A DNA stretch of 64,000 nucleotides from an uncultured Actinomycetes bacterium (lineage in GTDB: Bacteria > Actinomycetota > Acidimicrobiia > Acidimicrobiales > RAAP-2), in assembly GCA_903893745.1 (NCBI GenBank), contig CAITNF010000006.1:98995-162994 (forward strand), read 5' to 3'. Below are positions 45,383 through 53,765 of this stretch, piece by piece. Numbering within the stretch: the first letter of the stretch is position 1; each line of letters starts with the position of its first letter. Below the pieces are notes generated by a model. That model searched no databases and was not told the DNA's origin. It saw nothing but the letters and a program-made list of their open reading frames with translations. The position numbers were made by a program, and so were the translations under genes.

Positions 45383-46870
45383 TTATTCAATCGTGTCGTA
45401 TGACACGAGTGGTTGGCTGAAGAAGTTCGTCTTATGGCGCGTAGCCAGCCAGGCCGCTAACAACATGGGCAGTCCGAGAAAGAGCGCCCAGAGATCTGGG
45501 TACGCCGACGATCCTCCGGTTGAAAGGACTTCGTAACAAACGAATAACAGCGCCAATCCTCCGATAAAGGGCAGATACACCATCGTCAAGTTTGCCCAAA
45601 GTCCCTGCCCAATCGTCTTTCGAAATGCCCACGCACACGCTAATCCAGTGATGCCGTAGTAAAACGCCACTAGTACGCCGATATTACTGACGAGATTATT
45701 GAAGACATCGCTACTCGAAGTCGAAAATGTGGTCAACAGAATTCCAAAGAGGGAGAGAAACGAGAGAATTGCCGTACCCACAGCAGGTGTTTTATAGCGT
45801 TCGTGAATTGACGCGAACAACTTGGGAAAGACGCCATCGCGCGCCATTGAAAGAGTGATACGAGCGGCCGGGAGCAACGTGGTCTGTGTAGTAGCCACGG
45901 TTGATGATAAAACTGCAAAAATCATGACGTAACTAGCCCACGAACCAGCGAACTGCTGACCAAAGTAGAAGAGCACTTCGGTACCTTGGGCCGCAACCGC
46001 CGCCGGACCCAGCAACATCTGGGCAGCGACAAAATTTAAGACGAAGACAAACAGCAGCAGCCACATTGAGATGATTCCGGCTCGACCTGGCACTCGACGC
46101 GAATCTTTCGATTCCTCATTGAGATTAAGTGCGGTATCCCAACCCCAGAAAAAGAACACGCCGAGGGCCAGCCCACTCGCGGCAGCAGTCCAACCGTGAA
46201 TTTGCAGTGGGTTGAGCCACGAAAAAGAAAAACCCATTGAGTGACGCGGGTGCATCAAAACCACTTTGACAATGCCGCCAATAGAAAACACGACGACGCA
46301 GACATACTCGATCACTACCATGACCCACTGCACGTTTGTTGTCCAGCGAATGCCGTAAATACAGATTACGGTGACAAAAGCTAGCCACAGTGCCGCAACA
46401 ATTGCTATGTCCTTCGTGTTGGTCACCGCCGACAGACTCACAAGATTGAACGCTGAATGAAGAAATTGCAACGTGTAGCCACCCGCGAGCAGCGGAGCGG
46501 TGGTGCAAAATAGGACTGACGTCGCAATCTGGACCCAGCCGTTGAACCAACCCACCGTGGGATGGACCACTTGGCTGAGCCACGAATAGCTCGCCCCGCA
46601 ACTGGGATTACGCCGATTCAGATGAAAGTATGAAATGGCAATAAAGAGGACGGGGATAAAAGAAAGAACCAGCACCGAAGGACTGGAGAGCCCGATGCCG
46701 CCAATCACGAAGACCGCTGACAGTGTTGAGGCCGACGAGTAAGCCGGAGCCACCGACGAGACAGCTACTGCGGTCGCGTCAAAAAGGTTCAACTCATCGT
46801 GCCGCAGCTGTTGAGTCTCTTCGGCGTCAGGAACTGGCACGCCGAATGGCCCGAGGACGTCCTCATTCAT
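45383..46870 (-). CDS. APC-superfamily amino acid/amine permease
   Basis: The 495-aa protein has about 12-14 hydrophobic helices after a 25-residue hydrophilic start. The first helix region AVAVSSVAPAYSSASTLSAV and the second SYFHLNRRNPSCGASYSWL match APC transporters; the conserved GASY(S/T)W motif is clear. GVFFFWGWDTALNLNEESKD near residue 235 is the usual helix 6 to 7 segment. It lies upstream of ald and is divergent from an Lrp/AsnC regulator with aminotransferase and amine oxidoreductase genes, so uptake of an amino acid or polyamine that is then transaminated is likely. Confidence 0.88.
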   Translation of the reverse strand: MNEDVLGPFGVPVPDAEETQQLRHDELNLFDATAVAVSSVAPAYSSASTLSAVFVIGGIGLSSPSVLVLSFIPVLFIAISYFHLNRRNPSCGASYSWLSQVVHPTVGWFNGWVQIATSVLFCTTAPLLAGGYTLQFLHSAFNLVSLSAVTNTKDIAIVAALWLAFVTVICIYGIRWTTNVQWVMVVIEYVCVVVFSIGGIVKVVLMHPRHSMGFSFSWLNPLQIHGWTAAASGLALGVFFFWGWDTALNLNEESKDSRRVPGRAGIISMWLLLFVFVLNFVAAQMLLGPAAVAAQGTEVLFYFGQQFAGSWASYVMIFAVLSSTVATTQTTLLPAARITLSMARDGVFPKLFASIHERYKTPAVGTAILSFLSLFGILLTTFSTSSSDVFNNLVSNIGVLVAFYYGITGLACAWAFRKTIGQGLWANLTMVYLPFIGGLALLFVCYEVLSTGGSSAYPDLWALFLGLPMLLAAWLATRHKTNFFSQPLVSYDTIE

Positions 46871-47057
46871 CTGGTATTTCGCTTCTCTTGATCATTCGGT
46901 ACTTTTCGTAGTGCCTACTCAACTTACGCTTCATTCGGGGGGCGACATGCCCCATTGGCCGGTAATCGTCAGAGCCCGAACCCAAAAGCCCTTGACATAG
47001 TTACGGCTCCAAAATCGTTTATGGGGTGAGTGAGCGCAGTAACTACTCAGTACGCGT

Positions 47058-47086
47058 TTGACACCACCTACCCTGGGCCGTAATTT
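47058..47086 (+). promoter_or_regulatory. Sigma-70-like promoter, TTGACA-17-TAATTT
   Basis: A perfect TTGACA at 47058-47063 is followed after 17 nt by TAATTT at 47081-47086. It is the best -35/-10 pair seen in the window. It points toward the Lrp regulator gene, giving a leader of about 190 nt. Confidence 0.5.
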
Positions 47087-47148
47087 CCCGCAAACAACAG
47101 GCGCCCCTAGGGCTGCGAGACCACTTTTGCCAAGCTAAAAGGACTTTT

Positions 47149-47163
47149 CCAACCTTTAGTTGG
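47149..47163. promoter_or_regulatory. Inverted repeat, possible Lrp-type operator
   Basis: CCAAC-CTTTA-GTTGG is a perfect 15-bp inverted repeat with an AT-rich centre, 120 nt before the Lrp-family gene. Size and composition resemble Lrp/AsnC sites, but the assignment is inference. Confidence 0.35.
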
Positions 47164-47227
47164 TTAATTTACCCGTAAAGAGTACCAAAAATCCCATATA
47201 GCGACGATATCCGTCAGTATTTACCCC

Positions 47228-47233
47228 TATACT
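47228..47233 (+). promoter_or_regulatory. -10 element upstream of the Lrp regulator gene
   Basis: TATACT lies 50 nt before ATG 47284 and would start a leader of about 43 nt that includes the SD AGGAG. No matching -35 was seen. Confidence 0.4.
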
Positions 47234-47283
47234 GTCCCTATCCGCAGTCGGTGACCTCACGGTCGTTCGACCAGGAGCAACCA

Positions 47284-47805
47284 ATGCCAGGAACCAAGCC
47301 CACACGCAAGAACCTAAAGAACGGCGAGCGAGCAAACCTCGAACTTGTCTCGGCACCTTCCTTAATCGACGCGGTGGACCGACAAATAATTGAGTTGCTG
47401 CAGCGTGATGGGCGTCGCCCGTATGGTGCGATTGCCGAACAGGTTGGACTCTCAGAGGCAGCCGTGCGCCGCCGCGTGCAGCGACTACGTGACGCCGGCG
47501 TGATGCAAATTGTTGCCATCACCGACCCGTTGCAGCTCGGTTATGGACGAGAGGCTCTAATAGGAATTCGCGTGCACGGCGACGTTCGCCTCGTCGCCGA
47601 CAAAATCGCGGCCATTGATGAAGCGAACTACGTGGTTATGACTGCCGGAAGCTTTGACATCATCGCCGAAATCATCGCGGTCGACGACGACGCGTTGGTT
47701 CATCTACTTAACGACTCAATTCGGAGTATTCCAGGAGTCACCGAAGTTGAAACATTTCTGTATTTGAAGCTTTCAAAGCAGACCTATGCATGGGGGACGA
47801 AGTGA
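47284..47805 (+). CDS. Lrp/AsnC-family transcriptional regulator
   Basis: The 173-aa protein has an N-terminal winged helix (VDRQIIELLQRDGRRPYGAI, then VGLSEAAVRRRVQRLRDAGV) and a C-terminal RAM effector domain (LIGIRVHGDVRLVADKIAAI and VVMTAGSFDIIAEIIAVDDD). A basic tail of ~30 residues precedes the HTH. ATG 47284 has AGGAG 6 nt upstream; GTG 47251 is possible but lacks an SD. It sits between the permease-ald pair and the aminotransferase-oxidoreductase pair, which it probably controls in response to an amino acid. The stop overlaps the aminotransferase start. Confidence 0.92.
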   Translation: MPGTKPTRKNLKNGERANLELVSAPSLIDAVDRQIIELLQRDGRRPYGAIAEQVGLSEAAVRRRVQRLRDAGVMQIVAITDPLQLGYGREALIGIRVHGDVRLVADKIAAIDEANYVVMTAGSFDIIAEIIAVDDDALVHLLNDSIRSIPGVTEVETFLYLKLSKQTYAWGTK

Positions 47806-49223
47806 CGATTCACGAAATAATTAGCGACGGAATGGCCGTTGGGGATACTGAACACGAAAGCCATAATTACTCGGAGCGAGCTCGCCGAAACCTTTGGCTC
47901 CAGTTCTCGAGAATGGGCGCTTACTCCGAGCACAACGAAGTGCCAGTTATCGTTCGCGGTGAAGGCACGAAGGTCTTCGACGCGAATGGCACTTCATACT
48001 TCGACGGGCTGTCGGGTCTGTTTACCAACTCACTCGGTCACGGCCGGGCCGACATTGCCGCGGTCGCGGCAACGCAAATGACCGAGCTCGCGTTCTTTCC
48101 CCTCTGGACGTACGCCCACCCTCGAGCCGTTGAGTTGGCCGAAAAACTGGCCCAGCTCGCTCCAGGCGACCTCAATCGAGTCTTCTTCACGAACAGTGGG
48201 GGCGAAGCGGTGGAGAGCGCGTGGAAGTTGGCTCGTCAGTACCACAAACTTCGCGGCGATACCGATCGATACAAAGTCATTAGCCGCGACATTGCCTACC
48301 ACGGCACCACACTTGGCGCGCTGTCGATCACGTCAGTTGAGGCGTACCGACGACCGTTCGAACCGTTAGTACCTGGTGCGGTGAAGGTGCCGACTATTAA
48401 CTTCTATCGGGCCAAGGAACACGGTGACGACCTGGCTGCCTTTGGCCAATGGTCTGCTCACCAGATCGAAGAAGCAATCCTGCGCGAAGGCCCCGAAACT
48501 GTCGCGGCAGTCTTCCTCGAACCTGTACAAAATGCGGGTGGATGCTTCACTCCTCCACCGGGCTACTGGAAAGCAGTTCGAGAAATCTGTGATCGTTACG
48601 GTGTAATCCTCGTTTCCGACGAAGTGATCTGCGCCTTTGGCCGACTCGGCACTTGGTTCGGAGCAGAAAAGTTTGACTACCAGCCCGACATCATTACTTG
48701 CGCCAAAGGAATTACTGCCGGCTATGCGCCGCTCGGGGCAATGATTGTTTCAGATCGACTGGCCGAACCGTTTCAACACGAGGACACGTCATTTCTTCAC
48801 GGCTTTACCTGGGCGGGCCATCCGGTCGCGTGCGCAGTTTCTCTCAAAGTGCTGGACATTATCGAACAAGAGAAGGTGCTCGAAAACGTCCTTTCCCACG
48901 AGGCACATTTTCGCCAATCACTGCAGGATCTGCGCGATATTCCAATTGTCGGTGACGTTCGAGGAAGCGGTTACTTCTGGGGAATCGAGCTGGTCAAAAA
49001 TCAAGAGACCAAAGAGTCGTGGGACAGTGAGGCTGCCGAAAGGTTGCTTAGGGGTTTTGTCTCACCCGAACTCTTTCGCCGTGGGCTGATTTGTCGCGCT
49101 GACGATCGCGGTGATCCGGTAATCCAGTTAGCTCCACCGCTGATTTCTACACGCGCCGAGATTGACTGGATCGTTGGGACACTACGCGAGGTCTTCACGG
49201 AAGCGGCAAAGAAGCACGTGTAA
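47802..49223 (+). CDS. Class III (omega) aminotransferase, probably pyruvate-dependent
   Basis: The 473-aa PLP enzyme belongs to the beta-alanine/putrescine:pyruvate aminotransferase group. It shows YFDGLSGLFTNSLGHGRADI near residue 67, FTNSGGEAVESAWKLARQYH near 130, AYHGTTLGALSITS near 165, the cofactor Asp in GVILVSDEVICAFGRLGTW near 270 and the PLP lysine in ITCAKGITAGYAPLGA near 300. GTG 47802 overlaps the regulator stop by 4 nt with GGGGGA just before it; ATG 47790 is the alternative. With ald nearby, alanine formed from pyruvate could be recycled. Amine donor unknown. Confidence 0.88.
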   Translation: MTIHEIISDGMAVGDTEHESHNYSERARRNLWLQFSRMGAYSEHNEVPVIVRGEGTKVFDANGTSYFDGLSGLFTNSLGHGRADIAAVAATQMTELAFFPLWTYAHPRAVELAEKLAQLAPGDLNRVFFTNSGGEAVESAWKLARQYHKLRGDTDRYKVISRDIAYHGTTLGALSITSVEAYRRPFEPLVPGAVKVPTINFYRAKEHGDDLAAFGQWSAHQIEEAILREGPETVAAVFLEPVQNAGGCFTPPPGYWKAVREICDRYGVILVSDEVICAFGRLGTWFGAEKFDYQPDIITCAKGITAGYAPLGAMIVSDRLAEPFQHEDTSFLHGFTWAGHPVACAVSLKVLDIIEQEKVLENVLSHEAHFRQSLQDLRDIPIVGDVRGSGYFWGIELVKNQETKESWDSEAAERLLRGFVSPELFRRGLICRADDRGDPVIQLAPPLISTRAEIDWIVGTLREVFTEAAKKHV

Positions 49224-50608
49224 TGCATCCGCCAGATTCGCTGTGGTGGTCATCAATAAACGAGCCAACTTGGCGGCCGTCACTCCAACGCCATCTTGAT
49301 GTTGACGTGGCAATAGTTGGTGGAGGTTTCACTGGACTGTGGACGGCCCGCGAGCTCGTCCGGCGCGACCCCCTTTTGCGAATTGTCGTACTCGAGCAAT
49401 CACTCTGTGGTTTCGGGGCGTCCGGGCGAAATGGTGGATGGGCTTCCGCCTTCTTTCCGGTGAGCGACTCATTGATGATTCGAAATTTTGGTCTCGATGC
49501 AGTCCACCAGCTGCACACCACGTTGCAGAACTCGGTAGCGGCACTCGGCGAAGCCGCGGCTGGCGATGGAATCGCCGCGGATTTCCACCAAGGCGGCACC
49601 CTCACCTTCGCTCGAAGTGAGCTGCAAGCGCAGCGACTCAAGTCGTTCGTGACTAGTACTCGGACCCACGAGTTTCATGAAGGTGACTTGGTTTGGCTCG
49701 ACCCGGGCGCTGCGCGAGAGCGCGCGAACGTGGCCGACTCCCACGGAGCTACTTACTCACCCCACTGCGCTCGCCTTCAACCCGCCCACCTCGTGCGAGG
49801 GTTGGCCGACGCCTGTGAACGTCAAGGTATCTCGATATTCGAAGGAACCACCGTGCAGCGTCTGGTTCCAGCGAAGGGTAATCACCCGGCTGAAGTCATC
49901 ACCGCCGGAGGATCCGTACATGCCAAGTATGTGGTGCGAGCCACCGAAGGCTTCACGCCAACCCTGCCTGGGCTGCGACGTAAGGTGGCGCCGATCTATT
50001 CGTTGATGGTCGCTACCGAACCTCTGACCGACGAGTTTTGGCAAGAAGCGGGCCTATCAAACTTCGAAACCTTTACCGATGATCGCCACCTCATTGTGTA
50101 CGGCCAGCGAACGGCCGATAACCGCATTGCTTTTGGTGGCCGCGGTGCGCCGTATCACTTCGGATCCACCGTCGAGGAACGATTCGATCAAAATCCCAAG
50201 GTTTTTAGAGTGCTGGAAGCGACTCTTCGAGACTTCTTCCCGTCAATGCACGGTGCGATAACCCACCAATGGGGAGGCCCACTGGCAATGCCTCGAGATC
50301 AAATGCCGTCGGTCATCGTTGATCACGAATCCGGATTAGCGCATGCCGGTGGTTACACCGGAGATGGGGTGGTTCTTAGTTACGTCAGTGCGAATGCTCT
50401 GGCGGACCTCATCACGTCACCGCAACGAACTACCGCGTACACCCAACTGCCATTTGTTGGTCACCTGGGTCGAAAGTGGGAGTTCGAGCCATGGCGCTGG
50501 CTGGGAATAAACGCTGGATTAGGGCTTGCCACTTGGGCCGATCATCACGAATCTCGTCGCGGCGTCACCAGTAGAGCGAGCCATCTCCTCGACCGACTTC
50601 TGCAGTAA
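49223..50608 (+). CDS. FAD-dependent amine/amino-acid oxidoreductase (DAO family, PuuB-like)
   Basis: The 461-aa product has an N-terminal FAD motif VDVAIVGGGFTGLWTARELV near residue 28, GFGASGRNGGWASAFFP near 66 as in gamma-glutamylputrescine oxidase and related enzymes, and the C-terminal FAD motif HAGGYTGDGVVLSYVSANAL near 377. It starts with 1-nt overlap of the aminotransferase stop (TAATG). Oxidation of an amine or N-alkyl amino acid upstream of transamination is plausible. The lack of PuuA/PuuD-like genes here leaves the putrescine pathway unproven. Confidence 0.87.
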   Translation: MHPPDSLWWSSINEPTWRPSLQRHLDVDVAIVGGGFTGLWTARELVRRDPLLRIVVLEQSLCGFGASGRNGGWASAFFPVSDSLMIRNFGLDAVHQLHTTLQNSVAALGEAAAGDGIAADFHQGGTLTFARSELQAQRLKSFVTSTRTHEFHEGDLVWLDPGAARERANVADSHGATYSPHCARLQPAHLVRGLADACERQGISIFEGTTVQRLVPAKGNHPAEVITAGGSVHAKYVVRATEGFTPTLPGLRRKVAPIYSLMVATEPLTDEFWQEAGLSNFETFTDDRHLIVYGQRTADNRIAFGGRGAPYHFGSTVEERFDQNPKVFRVLEATLRDFFPSMHGAITHQWGGPLAMPRDQMPSVIVDHESGLAHAGGYTGDGVVLSYVSANALADLITSPQRTTAYTQLPFVGHLGRKWEFEPWRWLGINAGLGLATWADHHESRRGVTSRASHLLDRLLQ

Positions 50609-50617
50609 TCTTCGCCG

Positions 50618-51262
50618 CTAGCGCAGAATGTTGACGGCTCTGGCCGCCACTACCGCAATGGTGACGAGCGATACGATCGACTCCGAAACGAACAGGGCCT
50701 TGGCTCGTGCGCTTAGAGGCATCGCGTCGGCCGGTGCGAAACTCGTACCATTGGCAAACGACGTATAGAGATAGTCGACAAAGCGCGGACGCCAGTCCAG
50801 CGGCGCCAAGGTTGGATTTTCCATCTGAGGAAACTGGAGGTCCGGAAAGGTCGTCGTGCCCCCGGCCCGCTGATGGGGGCCACCTCGATCAATCTCCCAG
50901 AGCCAGAGACCGTAGACAATGACGTTGGTCAGCCAGACGGCTACTGCTGCGTAGATGAGATTTCGGCCTTGCGAAACATTGGCGTTAAGTAGATGATGAA
51001 CCAATAGCGCCATCGAAGCCACATTGGCGACGGTGATGATCGCAATCAAACCAATGGTTGTCTGGCGAATCCAAGGAGCGTCATTCGGGTGACGATGTTT
51101 GCGCGCCGAGAGCGGTAGCAGGGGCAGGGCGATGAGGATTGGGAGAATCCAGCGGGGGCCCACTTCGAGCCGATTGGGCAGAATTAAATACAGACCCACG
51201 CAGACGAGTAGGGCCAGCGACGCGGGCCAGCGCGGCTCGGGTTGTACTTGTTGTCCGTCCAC
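50618..51262 (-). CDS. Multi-pass membrane protein with pore-loop-like segment, unknown function
   Basis: The 214-aa protein has four N-terminal hydrophobic helices (~13-30, 38-52, 68-90, 103-124), a soluble loop, then YLYTSFANGTSFAPADAMPL near residue 166 followed by a last helix SIVSLVTIAVVAARAVNIL. The loop plus helix resembles the re-entrant filter segment of two-helix ion channels, but lacks the TVGYGD potassium filter. GTG 51262 lies 3 nt after the stop of the upstream secreted-protein gene. I recognise the general type from actinobacteria but not a named function. Confidence 0.7.
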   Translation of the reverse strand: MDGQQVQPEPRWPASLALLVCVGLYLILPNRLEVGPRWILPILIALPLLPLSARKHRHPNDAPWIRQTTIGLIAIITVANVASMALLVHHLLNANVSQGRNLIYAAVAVWLTNVIVYGLWLWEIDRGGPHQRAGGTTTFPDLQFPQMENPTLAPLDWRPRFVDYLYTSFANGTSFAPADAMPLSARAKALFVSESIVSLVTIAVVAARAVNILR

Positions 51263-51265
51263 GAG

Positions 51266-52072
51266 TTAACTCAGACTCACGTGCGGCAGCGATACTGAGC
51301 CCTTGGGCGAGAGCAGCCCACCGAGACTCGTCGAGCCAAACAACTGCTTAAGAAACGCGGAATTTACCGGCTTCACCACACTCTTCGGCGGCGCCACGAT
51401 ATGGGCCGGACCATTGTACGAAAGCACCGTGGCGCTGATTGAGGCAGTCGAAGTTTTTGAGGTCACCGCAAAGCTCGACGCAGTGAGTTCACCTTGACTA
51501 CCGAGCGTAATGCTGAAATCGACGGTCGCCTTAGTAGGCAGCGTCACCGGAAGGCCCGACGGAGCAGTGATGGTAACGGCATCGCGATGATAGGTATACG
51601 TCGTCGATTGACCACTTGTCGAAACGTGCGTTTGAGAAAATCCACTAATTAAGGAGATGTCGGGTCGGGTCAATTCGAGGGCTAGCCCAAACAAGGTGGG
51701 TTGCGCCGCGGCAATACTCAACCATGGCGCACCGATCAGGGACGAAAGGTTTGGTGAGCCGGCATAAAGATGGCGATGAACCAGGCGAACGTCAATGCGG
51801 GTGGAAGAAAAAAAGAAGGGAATAAGAATGTTCGCCTCAACATTCCTAGTCAAAAAATTGATATTCACCAAGGCCGACACGTCGTAGGTCTGTCCAGTCG
51901 AAATGACAACTCGCAGAAGTGCCGAGTGAGGGGGGTAACCGTTCAGCGCCAACGGGTCCTTACCGCTAGACGAGGGATTCGCGTCGGTGGCCGCCACAAC
52001 AACTCCGGTGACTGTCGCACCAAGTGCCGCGAACACCAACGCGAACGCTGCCATCCGACGAGACCGTGCCAT
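51266..52072 (-). CDS. Exported or membrane-anchored protein, unknown function
   Basis: The 268-aa product starts MARSRRMAAFALVFAALGAT, a basic start and hydrophobic helix (~7-27) typical of a signal or anchor. There is no lipobox Cys. The body is rich in Ser, Thr and beta-strand-like stretches, with repeated short valine segments (~55-260), so a beta-rich fold resembling mycobacterial LppX/LprG is conceivable but unproven. ATG 52072 has AAGGTGGA 4 nt upstream; the longer ORF start at 52111 lacks an SD. It lies 44 nt after the threonine dehydratase gene and 3 nt before the membrane gene, as an operon. Confidence 0.7.
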   Translation of the reverse strand: MARSRRMAAFALVFAALGATVTGVVVAATDANPSSSGKDPLALNGYPPHSALLRVVISTGQTYDVSALVNINFLTRNVEANILIPFFFSSTRIDVRLVHRHLYAGSPNLSSLIGAPWLSIAAAQPTLFGLALELTRPDISLISGFSQTHVSTSGQSTTYTYHRDAVTITAPSGLPVTLPTKATVDFSITLGSQGELTASSFAVTSKTSTASISATVLSYNGPAHIVAPPKSVVKPVNSAFLKQLFGSTSLGGLLSPKGSVSLPHVSLS

Positions 52073-52116
52073 ATAGTCCACCTTACCGTCGAGCCGGTAA
52101 CGAAAAGCCATCGACC

Positions 52117-53091
52117 TCAGTCCAGGGGGGTTTGGAGCAGTTCCATGAAGAGGTCCATGGCGATGTTGCGACCAGAGACTACAAAGCCAATCTGAGACGT
52201 CTCGTCAGCGACCAACTTATGAATAATTGCGGCGTAGGGTGTGGCCGCCGACCCCTCCAAGATAAGTCCGTTGGACTCCGCGGCCTCGCGCACCGCATGT
52301 CGAATCGCGGTCTCGGGAACCAGCACCATCGAAATCTCGTTTTCAGCAATTAAGTCATTAGTCAGTGCACCAATGTCCCCACCACCAGCGAGTCCATCGG
52401 CGATGGTTGGCAGATGCTTCACGTCGCTCATTGCAGTGCCGCGCAGCACGTGGTACATCGCTGCACTGGCTTCGGGCTGCACTCCCGTGATGCGAATTGC
52501 TGGCCGCCCCAATAGTTCCCTAGCCATCAAGGCCCCCGAAATTAATCCACCGCCTCCGGTCGGTACTACCACGTGCTCCAGCGACGGTGATTGTTCAAAC
52601 ATTTCGAGAAAGACCGTTGACTGACCCGCAATAACATTGGTGTCATTGAAGGCGGAAATAAAACGTAGCGACCGCTGATCCGCGAGTGATTTGGCGTGCT
52701 CTTGAGCTTCATCGTACGAGGAGCCCACCTGCACGAGCTCAATGTCATATTGGCGAAGTTTCTTAACCTTCGCCAGCGAAGCATTAAGCGGCACGACCAC
52801 CGTTGCGTGCACGTCAAGCAGCGACGAGGCGTGGGCAATCCCGAGCCCATGATTGCCAGCTGATGCAGTGATGACGGCCCCATCGGGACTCTCTTGTCGG
52901 GCGGCGTACACGGCGGCGAGAGCGCCCCGAACCTTAAATGACCCGGTCGTCTGAAAGTTTTCCATTTTTGCTGCGACCGATCGGCCACGCAGCGACATGG
53001 TGATGGTCGCAGTTGGCACTAAATAGTCAGCGATGACCCGTTGAGCCGCTTCAATTTGCTCGGTGGTCGGTGGTAAAACTTCTCGAATCAT
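52117..53091 (-). CDS. Threonine/serine dehydratase, PLP-dependent, without ACT domain
   Basis: The 324-aa fold type II enzyme should deaminate threonine to 2-oxobutyrate or serine to pyruvate. It has KMENFQTTGSFKVRGALAAV near residue 48 with the PLP lysine, ITASAGNHGLGIAHASSLL near 78, the phosphate-binding VVPTGGGGLISGALMARELL near 180, and EGSAATPYAAI near 284. Length and the lack of a C-terminal regulatory domain fit the catabolic type (TdcB), though supply of 2-oxobutyrate for isoleucine is also possible. ATG 53091 has GGAGG 6 nt upstream. Confidence 0.9.
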   Translation of the reverse strand: MIREVLPPTTEQIEAAQRVIADYLVPTATITMSLRGRSVAAKMENFQTTGSFKVRGALAAVYAARQESPDGAVITASAGNHGLGIAHASSLLDVHATVVVPLNASLAKVKKLRQYDIELVQVGSSYDEAQEHAKSLADQRSLRFISAFNDTNVIAGQSTVFLEMFEQSPSLEHVVVPTGGGGLISGALMARELLGRPAIRITGVQPEASAAMYHVLRGTAMSDVKHLPTIADGLAGGGDIGALTNDLIAENEISMVLVPETAIRHAVREAAESNGLILEGSAATPYAAIIHKLVADETSQIGFVVSGRNIAMDLFMELLQTPLD

Positions 53092-53107
53092 TACTTCCTC
53101 CAATCAA

Positions 53108-53135
53108 ATTCTAGCCACATCACTTTTTGATTCAA
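53108..53135 (-). promoter_or_regulatory. Promoter for the threonine dehydratase operon
   Basis: On the minus strand TTGAAT (53135-53130) is followed after 16 nt by TAGAAT (53113-53108), about 17 nt before the start codon region and just ahead of the SD GGAGG. Confidence 0.5.
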
Positions 53136-53147
53136 CACTGGCGAAAG

Positions 53148-53153
53148 TAGAGT
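53148..53153 (+). promoter_or_regulatory. -10 element, probable leaderless promoter for the CadD-like gene
   Basis: TAGAGT ends exactly 6 nt before GTG 53160; no SD is present. Confidence 0.45.
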
Positions 53154-53159
53154 CAACTG

Positions 53160-53732
53160 GTGCATTCAATTCTCAATGTGGTGGTGGTGGCCATCGTCGC
53201 ATATCTCGGCACAATGCTGGACAATTTCATCGCGTTTGCGGCCCAACTTCTGGTTACGGAGCCAGTTCACCATCGAAAAGTTAGTTGGGCCCAACTGACC
53301 GGTTTCGTAACTCTCTTGTTACTCGCGGGTGGAGTTGGATCAATTCTTGCGCCGATTCCCACTCGCTGGATCGGGCTGTTGTGCTTCGGCCCTTGGGCTT
53401 TAGGGGTGCACGCCTGGCGTCAACGTAACGCTCCAGTGAAAAAGCAGTTTCGACGGGGCGCAACATCAACATTCATACTGACGTTGGCGCTCGGCGGCGA
53501 CAACATTGCCGTTTGGGTTCCGCTCCTGCGCGCCGCTGGAGTATGGCATGGGGTTCTCACCGTCATGGTGTTCCTCGTTCTCGAGATTCCGTTTATCAAG
53601 GGCGCACAATCAATCGCCCAGCGCCCTCGAGCGCTGGAGTGGGGGCGTCACTACGGACCCCAAATTATTCCTTATGTTTATTGTGGCTTAGGTCTGCTCA
53701 TCCTCATCGAGTGTCGAACCTTAGCTTTCTAG
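53160..53732 (+). CDS. CadD-family cadmium-resistance-type transporter
   Basis: The 190-aa membrane protein has about five to six helices. AIVAYLGTMLDNFIAFAAQL near residue 10 and LALGGDNIAVWVPLLRAAGV near 107 match the two DN motifs of the CadD/LysE-like family, where Asp residues lie in the membrane. Family members are linked to cadmium resistance or cation export; the actual substrate is unknown. The GTG start has no SD, only a TAGAGT hexamer 6 nt upstream. It diverges from the threonine dehydratase operon. Confidence 0.82.
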   Translation: MHSILNVVVVAIVAYLGTMLDNFIAFAAQLLVTEPVHHRKVSWAQLTGFVTLLLLAGGVGSILAPIPTRWIGLLCFGPWALGVHAWRQRNAPVKKQFRRGATSTFILTLALGGDNIAVWVPLLRAAGVWHGVLTVMVFLVLEIPFIKGAQSIAQRPRALEWGRHYGPQIIPYVYCGLGLLILIECRTLAF

Positions 53733-53753
53733 TAGTCACCAGAGAATCGCCAC

Positions 53754-53759
53754 TAAGTT
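53754..53759 (+). promoter_or_regulatory. -10 element, probable leaderless promoter for the MFS gene
   Basis: TAAGTT ends exactly 6 nt before GTG 53766 in the 33-nt gap after the CadD-like gene. Confidence 0.4.
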
Positions 53760-53765
53760 GCTGAT

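Larger units (their letters stand above)
46871..47283. other. Divergent control region of the amine catabolism genes
   Basis: This 413-nt stretch between the APC permease (minus) and the Lrp regulator (plus) has no ORF I believe in. It holds a GGGGC-GACAT-GCCCC hairpin at 46939-46953, two TTGACA hexamers (46992-46997 and 47058-47063), an AT-rich stretch (47150-47240) and an inverted repeat. Its length and AT-rich character suit Lrp-family binding. Confidence 0.6.

Noticed and set aside
46992-47020. Second TTGACA upstream of the Lrp gene as a promoter
   Set aside because: The hexamer 17 nt downstream is TCGTTT, a poor -10, unlike the TAATTT paired with the TTGACA at 47058.
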